The notes under the pieces were generated by a model, which ran no database searches, was not told where the DNA came from, and saw only the letters and a program-made list of their open reading frames with translations. 10,429 nucleotides of DNA from contig JAILCJ010000145.1 of the NCBI GenBank assembly GCA_024680445.1, positions 1 through 10,429 of the forward strand. Reading direction: 5' to 3'. Positions 1-7,621 of this stretch are shown here, piece by piece (the first letter of the stretch is position 1; each line of letters opens with the position of its first letter). The position numbers were made by a program, and so were the translations under genes. The stretch comes from Campylobacter sp. (lineage in GTDB: Bacteria > Campylobacterota > Campylobacteria > Campylobacterales > Campylobacteraceae).

Positions 1-91
1 ATCAAATTTGATAAATTTCAAAGCCAAATTTGATAATTTTAAAAAATCAAATTTAAATCAAATTTGATAAATTTCAAAGTCAAATTTGATA
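1..91. repeat. Two 35-bp direct repeats with palindromic cores
   Basis: Positions 1-35 and 57-91 are the same 35-bp unit with one mismatch (C at 24, T at 80), repeating at a period of 56 bp. Each unit begins with the perfect 12-bp palindrome ATCAAATTTGAT and ends with a second CAAATTTG copy, so the two ends of a unit can pair with each other (stem about 10-11 bp, loop about 11 nt). The spacer at 36-56 holds a partial fifth copy (TCAAATTT near 47-54). The block lies just past the stop codon of the FtsH-like gene, at the window edge, so the array may continue to the left. No gene is visible in 1-118. The function is unknown; a terminator or intergenic repeat family is the simplest reading. Confidence 0.8.
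41..91 (-). terminator. Possible intrinsic terminator of the aroB-mtaB operon
   Basis: Read on the minus strand, about 28 nt after the stop codon of the FtsH-like gene, the repeat unit at 91-57 can fold into a hairpin with arms ATCAAATTTGA and TCAAATTTGAT. About ten nucleotides later comes a run of six T (46-41). This is the order expected of a Rho-independent terminator, but the stem is almost all A-T and the T-run does not follow it directly, so the call is tentative. The left unit (35-1) could form a second hairpin. Confidence 0.35.
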
Positions 92-118
92 GATCAAAAA
101 ACTAAAATACAGAAAAAT

Positions 119-1780
119 TTAGTCATAAATTTTATTTAAAATTTCGCTAAGTTCGCTTCTGTCTATGCTTTCAAATTCAAGCAAATGCTTTGCTACTAAG
201 TCGCATTGCGTCTTCATGCCAACTAAAAATTCTTTGATTTCATCCTTTGCTTGGCTTAGAAGTTTCTCGACTTCAACGGCGTTTGGCGTAAGTTTTTCGC
301 CCATGCCATAATCATAAATCATACGCTCGGCAAGTTCTTTTGCCGTCGCCAAATCCTCGCTAGCATTTGAATAAACATCATTATAATTTATCTGCAAAGC
401 AACCATACCAGAGAGTAAAAATTTTAGCTGTGAAAACATTTGAGTTTTTGATTCTATCTCGTGTTCGCTAGGCAAAAAGCTGTATTGGGTGAGTGAAATT
501 TTATCAAATTTGATCTCAAACCAATGCGCGCTGATAGCCTTGGCGGCTTGATAACGAGCCAAAATTTTCTTTTCATTTTCGCTATAACTAAGCACCCTTT
601 TTTGTCCGTAAAGCACCTTATTTTGGACGTTTTCAAAGTCTACAAGCTCGATCTTATCGCTATTTCTTCTAAGGGCATTTATGGCTGCCTCATTTACAAA
701 AGTGTTAAGCGCCGCCCCGCTAAAACCAACGCTCATTTTGGCGATTTGCTCTACCGAAACTTCTGCTTTTTTGTTTTTTAGATAGGTTTTTATGATAGCT
801 TCCCTGTCTTTTAAGTCTGGCAAACCAAGAAAAATTCGCCTATCAAAACGCCCTGCCCTTAGCAAGGCTTCATCTATCATTTCTATGCGATTTGTAGCTG
901 CGATAACGATGACGCCGGAGTTATCCATAAAGCCGTCCATTTCTGTTAAAAGCTGATTTAAAGTTGCCTCTCTTTCGTCATTTCGCCCATCTCCCCTGCT
1001 CTTGCCAACGGCGTCTATCTCGTCTATAAACACGATAGATGGAGACATGGATTTGGCACGTGAAAACAGCTCTCTAACCCTTTTTGCACCAACGCCAACA
1101 TAAATTTGAACAAAACTTGCTCCATTTTGGTAAAAAAACGGCACATTAGCCTCGCCGGCAACCGCCTTTGCAGCCAAGGTTTTTCCAACGCCCGGAGGTC
1201 CTATCATCAAAACGCCTTTTGGCATTTTTATACCAAATTCTCGGTATTTTTTTGGATTTTTTAAAAACTCAACTATCTCGTTTAACTCTGTTTTTACATC
1301 GTCTATGCCAGCAACATCTGAAAATTTGATATTTGAGATAACAGGCATGGTGTTTTGGGATAGCATATTTTCCATTTCGTTTGCAAAATTTGCATTTTTT
1401 TGCGTTGATTGGTTTTTGTAAAATTTAAAGGCGAATCTAAACAAGATAAAGCTAAAAATTAATATCAAAAACATAGCCACCAAACTTGATAAAAAGTATT
1501 CGCCACTAAAATCTGAATCGCTTTTTATCGTTGGCACACTGCGTGAAAGCACGCCCAAATCGATAGCATAAGCTAAAATTCTGTATCGCCCTTCTTTGGT
1601 ATGAAGCAAAACATAGCCGTTGTCTATGACCGCTTTTTCTATGGCGTTTTGGCTAAGTAAAATTTCGTATTTTGTGTAGCTTATGTCTTTTGGCTCGCTT
1701 TTTAACCATGCCACCAAAAGGGCGGCAAGGAGCAAAGCACCGACTATAAAAATGATATTTTTTTTGTTAAATTTTCGCAT
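119..1780 (-). CDS. FtsH-like membrane AAA+ ATPase lacking the zinc-protease motif
   Basis: 553 aa, laid out like FtsH. A first membrane helix lies at about 9-26, a short periplasmic segment at 27-96, a second helix at about 97-119, then a cytoplasmic AAA+ domain at about 150-385. Walker A is GPPGVGKT (194-201), Walker B IVFIDE (249-254), the sensor region AATNR (294-298), and the arginine fingers are R311 and R314 in LLRAGRFDR, where the usual Pro is Ala309. The pore loop reads FVQIYVGVG, with Tyr227 where FtsH has Phe. The C-terminal region still aligns with the FtsH peptidase domain (ASEDL at 473-477 matches its ASND segment), but HEAGH is replaced by QAAKA (411-415), so both zinc histidines and the catalytic Glu are gone. 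I infer an ATP-driven membrane unfoldase, chaperone or pseudoprotease rather than a protease. The start at 1780 is chosen for its GAGG site; it overlaps the mtaB stop by 14 nt. It is the last gene of the operon. Confidence 0.88.
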   Translation of the reverse strand: MRKFNKKNIIFIVGALLLAALLVAWLKSEPKDISYTKYEILLSQNAIEKAVIDNGYVLLHTKEGRYRILAYAIDLGVLSRSVPTIKSDSDFSGEYFLSSLVAMFLILIFSFILFRFAFKFYKNQSTQKNANFANEMENMLSQNTMPVISNIKFSDVAGIDDVKTELNEIVEFLKNPKKYREFGIKMPKGVLMIGPPGVGKTLAAKAVAGEANVPFFYQNGASFVQIYVGVGAKRVRELFSRAKSMSPSIVFIDEIDAVGKSRGDGRNDEREATLNQLLTEMDGFMDNSGVIVIAATNRIEMIDEALLRAGRFDRRIFLGLPDLKDREAIIKTYLKNKKAEVSVEQIAKMSVGFSGAALNTFVNEAAINALRRNSDKIELVDFENVQNKVLYGQKRVLSYSENEKKILARYQAAKAISAHWFEIKFDKISLTQYSFLPSEHEIESKTQMFSQLKFLLSGMVALQINYNDVYSNASEDLATAKELAERMIYDYGMGEKLTPNAVEVEKLLSQAKDEIKEFLVGMKTQCDLVAKHLLEFESIDRSELSEILNKIYD

Positions 1781-3014
1781 AATTTGCCTCATCTCGTATC
1801 TCATAATCACAAATTTCAACCCAATCTTTGAGTATATTTTTGTCGCTTTTGATATACATTTTGTTATAGTATTCGTCCAAACCTTCGAAATACTCACCTA
1901 TCTTTTTTTCAACTAAGATATTTAGCTTAGTTTTGTTTTTCTGACGGAATTTTACATTGTTTTTGCTAACTATATCTTTTAACTGCCACAATCTTGCCTT
2001 GGCTTCGTCCCCTCTGACGCTTTGTTTTAAGCTTGCAGAGTGCGTGCCACTACGCGGTGAATACACAAAGGCGTGCAAATGCGTAAGCGGGAATTTTTTG
2101 AAATTTTCTACCGCCTCGTCCCAAATTTGCGGAGTTTCGCCCGGATGAGCTACTATAAAATCCGTGCCAAGAGCAAAACCCATTTGTGCTAATTCGTTAA
2201 ATAACTCGATGTCACGAAATGCCGTATTTTTGCGTCTCATAATGCTAAGCATGGCTTGGCTGGTGTGTTGAAGTGCTATATGCAAGTGTCGCTCCAACCA
2301 CGGCTCTTTTAAAATTTCACGAAAATTTTCGTCTATTTGACTTGGTTCTATGCTACCAAGACGAATACGGCGTATACCGCTAATAAGACCTAATTTTGCC
2401 AAAAGTTTGCCGAGGCTAGAATTTGTGTCCTTGCCGTAACTACCGATATTTGTGCCTGTTAGCACAAGCTCGTTGTAGCCATTTTGAGCTAGAATTTTCG
2501 CCTCATTTACTATGGCGTTTTCGTCCATGCTTCGAGATTTGCCACGAACGCTTGGTATGATGCAGTAACTACATGCAAAGTTGCAACCTTCTTGAATTTT
2601 GATAAAGGCTTTGGTGTGATTTTCAAAATTTGAAACAATGTTTTTATCTATGCTATTTAGGTTGCCAAGTGAAAAAAATCTCTCTTTTTTGCCTAAAAAT
2701 TCGTTCAAATTTGATTTTTCACTAGCCCCCATAACGCCAAAAATCGAATTTTTATCAAAAAGCTCCCTGCCCTTGCTAACCGCTCCGCAACCTGTCAAGA
2801 TGACACGCACTCCACGGCTTTTTAAAGAATTTATATAACTTCTTGCTCCGCTATCGGCTGAATTTGTAACCGTGCATGAATTTACAACCACGATATCGGC
2901 GTTTTCGTCATCACTTACGATTTCATAGTCTTTTACATAGCTTTTCATAAGTTCGGTGTCGTAGATATTTGTGCGACAACCAAAGGTTTTAAAATACAAT
3001 TTTTGCCTACTCAT
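1767..3014 (-). CDS. mtaB: tRNA (t6A37) methylthiotransferase MtaB
   Basis: 415 aa radical-SAM enzyme of the MiaB/RimO/MtaB family. MtaB adds a methylthio group to N6-threonylcarbamoyl-adenosine at position 37 of tRNAs reading ANN codons (ms2t6A). The N-terminal UPF0004 domain carries the three cysteines of the auxiliary 4Fe-4S cluster: C13 (FGCRTN), C47 (NSCTVT) and C76 (TGCGA). The radical-SAM motif CNFACSYC supplies C144, C148 and C151. The FKTFGCRTN opening and the length fit MtaB better than MiaB, which is usually longer and starts with GCQMN. The C-terminal ~70 residues resemble a TRAM-type tRNA-binding end only weakly. ATG 3014 is preferred over GTG 3032: it begins [13 protein letters not shown] as in the family, although its ribosome site is weak (GAGAG about 12 nt away). 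It overlaps the upstream channel gene by 8 nt, so coupled translation is likely. Confidence 0.9.
   Translation of the reverse strand: MSRQKLYFKTFGCRTNIYDTELMKSYVKDYEIVSDDENADIVVVNSCTVTNSADSGARSYINSLKSRGVRVILTGCGAVSKGRELFDKNSIFGVMGASEKSNLNEFLGKKERFFSLGNLNSIDKNIVSNFENHTKAFIKIQEGCNFACSYCIIPSVRGKSRSMDENAIVNEAKILAQNGYNELVLTGTNIGSYGKDTNSSLGKLLAKLGLISGIRRIRLGSIEPSQIDENFREILKEPWLERHLHIALQHTSQAMLSIMRRKNTAFRDIELFNELAQMGFALGTDFIVAHPGETPQIWDEAVENFKKFPLTHLHAFVYSPRSGTHSASLKQSVRGDEAKARLWQLKDIVSKNNVKFRQKNKTKLNILVEKKIGEYFEGLDEYYNKMYIKSDKNILKDWVEICDYEIRDEANYAKI
1787..1790 (-). promoter_or_regulatory. Ribosome binding site (GAGG) fixing the FtsH-like start
   Basis: GAGG lies 6 nt before the ATG at 1780, inside the end of mtaB. 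The other in-frame starts, ATG at 1792 and the far one at 1897, have no comparable site, and the latter would overlap mtaB by about 130 nt. The 1780 start also gives a short basic N-terminus (MRKFNKK) just before the first membrane helix, as expected for FtsH-type proteins. Confidence 0.7.
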
Positions 3015-4566
3015 ACGAGTTATCGCTCTCACAATGTGCTTTTGGCAAAATTTTTCTTGCTGTGTAAATGGTTTGGGTTGGATAGGCGATTCTTATATCA
3101 TCGGCTTTATTAAATGCCTCGATAAGTTCAGAGCTTATCGTACTTCTAAGAGCCATAGGAGCGTGAGAATTTGCCATGTACCAAAGTGAAATGCAAATGC
3201 CATAACTTTCAAAAAAGGTAAAAACTCGTGGCTCGACATTTGAATTTTTTATGCTGTATTGAGATCTTAGCTTATTCATCTGCCTTTTTGCGATATCTGT
3301 ATAGCCTTTTGAATACTTTCTGGCTATGCTTTTTGCGATATAAGAAGCCTTTTTGTGATTGCTATCAAAGCTGATAAAAATATCTATGCCGTCCCAAACG
3401 GTTTTCATACCATAGTGCGAATAGTTTGAGATAAGCTCGGTAAAAATGTAATGATTTGGTATAAAAAGTATCCGCCCTGCCCTGTGATCCTTGCTTAGAT
3501 AGCTACCAAGCGTAACATCTTCAAACAAAGTCATACGAAGCAAAGAAATATCGATAATATCGCCAACATGCGTGATACCACCGCGATTTACCTTGACACG
3601 GTCCCCAACATGAAAAGTACCCCCTGTTGTTATAACCATCCAGCCAAGCATACTCATAAACATATCTTTCATGGCGATAGCAAGACCAGCAGAAGCAAAA
3701 CCTAAAACCGTAACAAGATAACTAACATTTTCTATATAGGCAAAAAGCAAAATGATGATGATAAGGCTAATGTTTATGAAATTTATAAATTTATTTACCA
3801 TATAAAATCTCTCGTCATCACTGATAGTTCGTTTTGCAACAAATTTAAAGAAAAACGAAAATGCAATGACGATAAAAATTAAAATGGCGATATTTACCAT
3901 ACTGATAAATTGATTTTTTATCTCGCTTTTGGCGATAATTACGGATTCATCGACCTTTTTTTCAAAGACATTTAAAGTCGTATCGGCTATGACACAAGCA
4001 CTTTTAAAATCGCTGATTTGCTGGCGAAGTTCGCTAAGTTTTTGCATCTTGCTTTTATCTAAGCTAACCAAATTTTCAAGTAAAATTTCTTTTTCTTCTA
4101 GCTTAGAAGTAAGCACTTCAAGCTCATCTAAATGCTTTTTATAATCAGCCAAATCCGAATTTATCTTTTTGATATACGAAAAACCAGAAACCAAGGCGAT
4201 AGGGTTTAAAATCTTCGGAGCATGCCCTATTTCTGGGGCAGTTAGCAAATTTAAAAAAGGAGTGTTTTCATACTCTTTTAAAAGCACTAGTTGTTCTTTT
4301 AGGGTTTTTATTTGCTTTGAAATTTCAGCTCTTTTGCTTGAATTTTGTGCCTTTTTTAGATTGTTTTCATTTTCTTCTAATTCATTTTGAATTTGATGAT
4401 ATGTGTTGTAGTTTGCATATCTTGTTATCCATGCATTGCCTTTTAAATGTGCGTCTATCCTAGAAATTTGCTGGTTTATAGCTATAACATCATCAAGTTT
4501 TGAAGTGCTGTTTGTATCGGCAAAGGCTAAGAAAAAAAAGCAAAAAATTATGGCTAAAAATCTCAT
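3007..4566 (-). CDS. MscS-family mechanosensitive ion channel
   Basis: 519 aa inner-membrane channel predicted to open under membrane tension and release solutes on osmotic downshock. A signal peptide (residues 1-16, cleavage after AFA) is followed by a long periplasmic helical segment (about 20-215) rich in Glu, Lys, Leu and Asn, with coiled-coil character at about 55-100 and 135-190. Membrane helices follow at about 222-243 and 259-279, then the pore-lining helix at about 283-310 ([15 protein letters not shown], matching the Gly/Ala-rich MscS TM3). The beta domain starts at [11 protein letters not shown] (316-326), has FIPNHYIF (368-375) and ends with the family's C-terminal proline motif (IAYPTQTIY). 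An extra stretch near 353-365 ([13 protein letters not shown]) interrupts the beta domain. The ribosome site AGAGAG is about 6 nt upstream. The start overlaps the aroB stop as ATGA. Residues 10-13 are encoded over a run of eight T. Confidence 0.9.
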   Translation of the reverse strand: MRFLAIIFCFFFLAFADTNSTSKLDDVIAINQQISRIDAHLKGNAWITRYANYNTYHQIQNELEENENNLKKAQNSSKRAEISKQIKTLKEQLVLLKEYENTPFLNLLTAPEIGHAPKILNPIALVSGFSYIKKINSDLADYKKHLDELEVLTSKLEEKEILLENLVSLDKSKMQKLSELRQQISDFKSACVIADTTLNVFEKKVDESVIIAKSEIKNQFISMVNIAILIFIVIAFSFFFKFVAKRTISDDERFYMVNKFINFINISLIIIILLFAYIENVSYLVTVLGFASAGLAIAMKDMFMSMLGWMVITTGGTFHVGDRVKVNRGGITHVGDIIDISLLRMTLFEDVTLGSYLSKDHRAGRILFIPNHYIFTELISNYSHYGMKTVWDGIDIFISFDSNHKKASYIAKSIARKYSKGYTDIAKRQMNKLRSQYSIKNSNVEPRVFTFFESYGICISLWYMANSHAPMALRSTISSELIEAFNKADDIRIAYPTQTIYTARKILPKAHCESDNSYE

Positions 4567-5600
4567 TTAAACTCTCTTAATATTTTTAAAACTATGTCTT
4601 TTGAAATATCACTTTTGATGATATTTGAGCCTATTTTTTTATTTGTCAAAATAAATTTTATCTGATTGTTTTGACTTTTTTTATCCAAGAAAAATGCTTG
4701 ATAAAATGCGTTTTCATCGGCTATTTTATATGTAGTTGGTAAATCAAATTTGTTTAAAAGCGTCTTTATGCTTTCGCTTTCTTCACGGCTTAAAAGTCCA
4801 AGCTCCACAGCAAGGGCATTTGCCATAACCATACCGATAGCTACGGCTTCTCCGTGCAAATATATCTTATAATTTGTTTCATTTTCTATCACATGAGCAA
4901 AGGTGTGCCCGTAGTTTAAAACCGCCCTTAGCCCTTTTTCTTTTTCGTCTTGCTTTACAACATCGGCTTTTATGCTAATGGCTTTGTATATGAGCTTTGC
5001 AAGTGCGTCATTATCGTCACTTTGCAAATTTTTTATATCTTCAAACATTTGTTTATCAAACATGATAGCCATTTTTATCATCTCGGCGATACCAGCGTTA
5101 AACTCCCTTTTTGGCAAGGTTTTTAAAAATTTAGATTCACAATAAACCGCCTTTGGTTGATAAAAAGCACCGAGCAAATTTTTACCAAATTTGTTATTTA
5201 CGCCCGTTTTACCGCCAACACTCGCATCAACTTGTGCCAAAAGCGTTGTAGGTATGTTTATGAAATTTATCCCTCTTTGATAAATGCTAGCAGCAAAACC
5301 AACCATATCGCTTATAACTCCGCCACCAAGGGCTATTAAAGTGGAGCTTCTGTCAAGTTTGCTGGTGAAAAGTTGCTCTAAAATTTGTTCGATAGAGCTT
5401 AAATTTTTATACTCTTCGCCGTCTGGGATAGTGAGTATATAAAGCTCATCGCATTTTAATTTACTAAGAAAATATCCAAGCCACAAACCGCTTACTTTTG
5501 GATTGGATACGATAGCCACCTTGCCCTTGATATCTAGCAAATCAAGTTCGTTGATATAAACTTTGTAGCTGTCTTGTTTAAGCTCTAAATTTATTTGCAT
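4563..5600 (-). CDS. aroB: 3-dehydroquinate synthase
   Basis: 345 aa. It converts DAHP to 3-dehydroquinate, the second step of the shikimate pathway to aromatic amino acids, folate and quinones, in the cytoplasm, using NAD+ and a divalent metal. The NAD-binding GGGVISD is at 92-98, and the family block [20 protein letters not shown] at 116-135 includes the active-site Lys131. The predicted metal ligands are all present: Glu173 (AGIAEMIK), His232 (NYGHTFAH) and His249 (LHGEA). The substrate-contacting [16 protein letters not shown] block (218-233) is intact. Length is normal for the family and nothing is missing. The site TAAAGG, 6 nt before the ATG, is built from the stop codon of the preceding gene (9-nt gap), and the 3' end overlaps the channel start by 4 nt. 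Both point to co-expression with its neighbours. This is probably the sole AroB of the cell. Confidence 0.97.
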   Translation of the reverse strand: MQINLELKQDSYKVYINELDLLDIKGKVAIVSNPKVSGLWLGYFLSKLKCDELYILTIPDGEEYKNLSSIEQILEQLFTSKLDRSSTLIALGGGVISDMVGFAASIYQRGINFINIPTTLLAQVDASVGGKTGVNNKFGKNLLGAFYQPKAVYCESKFLKTLPKREFNAGIAEMIKMAIMFDKQMFEDIKNLQSDDNDALAKLIYKAISIKADVVKQDEKEKGLRAVLNYGHTFAHVIENETNYKIYLHGEAVAIGMVMANALAVELGLLSREESESIKTLLNKFDLPTTYKIADENAFYQAFFLDKKSQNNQIKFILTNKKIGSNIIKSDISKDIVLKILREFK

Positions 5601-5609
5601 TTTTTGCCT

Positions 5610-7022
5610 TTACTGTGCTCCAAGTGGAACGAAAAGTTGGGAATTTTGACTTAATTTTTTGAAATGTTTTGTCAAATTTGTTGATAAAGCCACGCCACCA
5701 CCCTTTGCGATAAATTCGCTAAAAGCGATAAATTGAAGTAAATTTTCTTCTCCGCTTAGGCGAATAAGTGGATTTATGTCTTTGCAGTTTTGAATTTTTA
5801 TACGCTTTTCAAAAAGTTCGTTTAAATTTTCAAAATGCTCTTCAAGTGCCATATCATCATTGTTTTTAGCAAAAAAGTAAAGCCTTATCTCCATGTCTAG
5901 TTGGGCTGAAAAGTCCATGATAACAGCCGACTGATTCTCGATATTTTCTTTGCCGTCGCTTAAAATCACGCCTTGTTTTACCTCGGCAAAATTTGAATTG
6001 CCAAGTTTTAAAACCGGAATTTTTAATTCGTAAAGCAAAATTTTGTTTTTGAAAAAGTATTTATTGTCGCAGATGATTAGCCCCACATCGTTACTTGCGA
6101 TTTGGGCTTTGAGATTTTCGTCTTTGTATGAAAAATAATCAAACATGACATTTACGCCTTTTATTTGCGTAATTTCTTTTAATTTTTCTAAATTTTCACC
6201 CAAAGTAGGATTTACAACCATAAAAATAATACGTTTGTTATTTAAATTTTCATGCACAAAAAGTGAATCTTCTATGAGTTTTGCCACCCTTTGTTTATCC
6301 ATGCAGTGCATATCGATAAATACAAAGATATTGCTGCCAAATGGGCTAGGAAACTGACCCGGTTCGCGTTTGATATTTCTAAAAATTCTTTGCACGACAT
6401 TTGGTTCGCCAACTATGATAAGACTATCGTTTGGACAAATCATGACCTCTGGTCTTGGCATGATGATCTTGCCACCTCGATATATCAAGGCGATTCGCCA
6501 CCTTTTTTGTTTGATATTTATAAGGTGTCTATACATATACGAACTACCGATAGGCACTTTTACTTCTATGATTTCTCCGCTACCAAGACCGATGTTATCA
6601 GCGTATGCTGGCATATCTGGCAACTGGGCGACAAAGTGAGAAGCTATGATAGAGCGAGTATCGACTATTTCAAGGTGTTTATCTGTATCAAACTGACTTG
6701 GCAAATGCCAAAGACTAAGCATAACGATATTTGTTTTTAGGCTGATTTTTCGTAAATTTTCATAGACAACCAAACTGGTTTGCAAATCTTGAATTATTAT
6801 CATATACTGGCTAAAAATCTCGCTAGCAACGGCTTTTAGCTTAGAAAAACTTGTTGCGTCAAAGTTGTGAAAGGTAAAACTATCGCTTAAATTTTGATTT
6901 TGTAAAATTTCGCTGTCTTGTGAGATAATAGTGTAATGGTGCAAATTTGAACGTGCAGTATAAAGCCTTTTAACAAAACTTCTTGCTAATTGACCTTGTG
7001 CAATGATTAAAATTTCCTTCAT
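5610..7022 (-). CDS. RCK/TrkA-C-like cytoplasmic protein (COG3400 type)
   Basis: 470 aa with no signal peptide or membrane helix. Residues 1-135 look like a Rossmann fold of the TrkA-N kind, but the dinucleotide motif is degenerate: AQGQLA (8-13) replaces GxGxxG. Residues about 148-215 resemble an RCK_C/TrkA_C domain (GEIIEVKVPIGSSY, then IALIYRGGKIIMPRPE and PNDSLIIVGEP), the ligand-binding module of K+-uptake regulators. Residues about 230-345 form a third alternating strand-helix region of unknown fold, and the last ~100 residues are helical with the glycine-rich segment AKGGGVALS (439-447). I recall such proteins in Campylobacter and Helicobacter as COG3400 family, usually near tgt or aroB, with no established function. 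GGAG 5 nt before the ATG is a strong ribosome site. First gene of its unit, 47 nt after the lipoprotein gene and 9 nt before aroB. A ligand-sensing role is inferred; binding of NAD or a cyclic dinucleotide is untested. Confidence 0.8.
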   Translation of the reverse strand: MKEILIIAQGQLARSFVKRLYTARSNLHHYTIISQDSEILQNQNLSDSFTFHNFDATSFSKLKAVASEIFSQYMIIIQDLQTSLVVYENLRKISLKTNIVMLSLWHLPSQFDTDKHLEIVDTRSIIASHFVAQLPDMPAYADNIGLGSGEIIEVKVPIGSSYMYRHLINIKQKRWRIALIYRGGKIIMPRPEVMICPNDSLIIVGEPNVVQRIFRNIKREPGQFPSPFGSNIFVFIDMHCMDKQRVAKLIEDSLFVHENLNNKRIIFMVVNPTLGENLEKLKEITQIKGVNVMFDYFSYKDENLKAQIASNDVGLIICDNKYFFKNKILLYELKIPVLKLGNSNFAEVKQGVILSDGKENIENQSAVIMDFSAQLDMEIRLYFFAKNNDDMALEEHFENLNELFEKRIKIQNCKDINPLIRLSGEENLLQFIAFSEFIAKGGGVALSTNLTKHFKKLSQNSQLFVPLGAQ

Positions 7023-7027
7023 ACTCT

Positions 7028-7066
7028 CTCCGTAAAGTGCAAATTATAACAAAATGTGCTTTTACA
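7028..7066 (-). promoter_or_regulatory. Extended -10 sigma-70 promoter and RBS for the COG3400-aroB operon
   Basis: On the minus strand the 47-nt gap holds TTTTGTTATAAT: a perfect TATAAT (7048-7043) preceded by TGT, the extended -10 form typical of Campylobacter vegetative promoters, which generally lack a conserved -35 box. Transcription would begin near 7036, giving a leader of about 14 nt that contains the GGAG site (7031-7028). No hairpin followed by a T-run separates it from the lipoprotein gene, so read-through from the upstream mla genes is also possible. An imperfect inverted repeat (GTAAAGTGCA at 7032-7041 and TGTGCTTTTAC at 7055-7065) flanks the -10 box and could be an operator, but it is weak. 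Confidence 0.65.
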
Positions 7067-7069
7067 AAA

Positions 7070-7618
7070 TTAAATTATCGCATTTAATAGCTCATCTATC
7101 GCCAAATTTACGCTTTTATTTAAGCTATCAAATATAGTTTTTGAACTTGGATCTGGGCAAAAAACTTCTTTATGTATAAGACCAGAATTTACGCTTTTTT
7201 CAAGGCTAAAAAGATCATAAGCAAGGGTAACTTCAGCTTTATCACCACGAATTTGAAGCGAAACTACATTTACTTTAAGTCGCAAATCGCTAGAACTTGG
7301 TGAAAAAATCGGCTTTACACCGCAGTTTGCATAAGCGCCTTTGACTATGGCTTTATATATCATTTCGCTTGGAAATGCAACAAATTTGGCGTCTGTAAGA
7401 TAGCGAATTTTATTGTTTTCGGCAACTATCAAAATATCTTTTTTATCCACCAAATCAAGGGCAATGACATTTTGTATATAGATATTTTTTCGAATTTGGT
7501 TTTGGCTAAGGCATTGTTTTTTGCTGTAATAAATCTCATACATATCGGCTTGTTTTACCGATGTTTTTAGCGAACAAGCACTAAAAAATAAGGCTAAAAA
7601 TAGTATTAAAAATTTCAT
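7070..7618 (-). CDS. ABC transport auxiliary lipoprotein of the Mla-type system
   Basis: 182 aa. The N-terminus is a lipoprotein signal: a basic start, a hydrophobic run (3-12) and the lipobox FSAC, predicting cleavage before Cys15 and attachment of lipid there. The mature part is a single domain. The stretch ENNKIRYLTDAKFVAFPSEM followed by a helix fits the ABC-transport auxiliary lipoprotein family (PqiC-like), and a second conserved-looking segment is DLRLKVNVVSLQI. It should sit in the periplasm on a membrane and work with MlaD, perhaps in passing lipid to or from the outer membrane; that role is inferred from neighbours and family. It starts 3 nt after the mlaD stop, with AGGAGAG (7631-7625) lying in the last mlaD codons, so it belongs to the mla operon and appears to be its last gene. 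C. jejuni has, as I recall, an equivalent lipoprotein gene after its MCE gene. Confidence 0.82.
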   Translation of the reverse strand: MKFLILFLALFFSACSLKTSVKQADMYEIYYSKKQCLSQNQIRKNIYIQNVIALDLVDKKDILIVAENNKIRYLTDAKFVAFPSEMIYKAIVKGAYANCGVKPIFSPSSSDLRLKVNVVSLQIRGDKAEVTLAYDLFSLEKSVNSGLIHKEVFCPDPSSKTIFDSLNKSVNLAIDELLNAII

Positions 7619-7621
7619 ATT

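Noticed and set aside
1..91. CRISPR array
   Set aside because: There are only two repeat units, the repeats are palindromic AT-rich words, the spacer is itself repeat-like, and no cas gene is present.
119..1780. FtsH-like gene as a pseudogene
   Set aside because: The frame is intact over 553 codons, ATPase motifs are all kept, and it has a ribosome site coupled to mtaB; only the protease residues are lost, which suggests altered function rather than decay.
1781..1897. Longer FtsH-like protein starting at 1897
   Set aside because: It would overlap mtaB by about 130 nt, adds 39 residues unlike FtsH N-termini, and lacks the GAGG site present before 1780.
3015..3032. GTG start of mtaB at 3032
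   Set aside because: There is no ribosome site before it, and the ATG at 3014 gives the family-typical beginning a few residues before FGCRTN.
6291..6740. Plus-strand open frame of 149 codons
   Set aside because: It lies entirely opposite the RCK-like gene, which has a ribosome site, promoter and family features; the antisense translation has no recognisable domain and is Trp/His/Ile-rich in a way typical of shadow frames.
7036..7072. Intrinsic terminator between the lipoprotein gene and the RCK-like gene
   Set aside because: The dyad there is weak with mismatches on the minus strand and has no following T-run; its position around the -10 box fits a regulatory site better.
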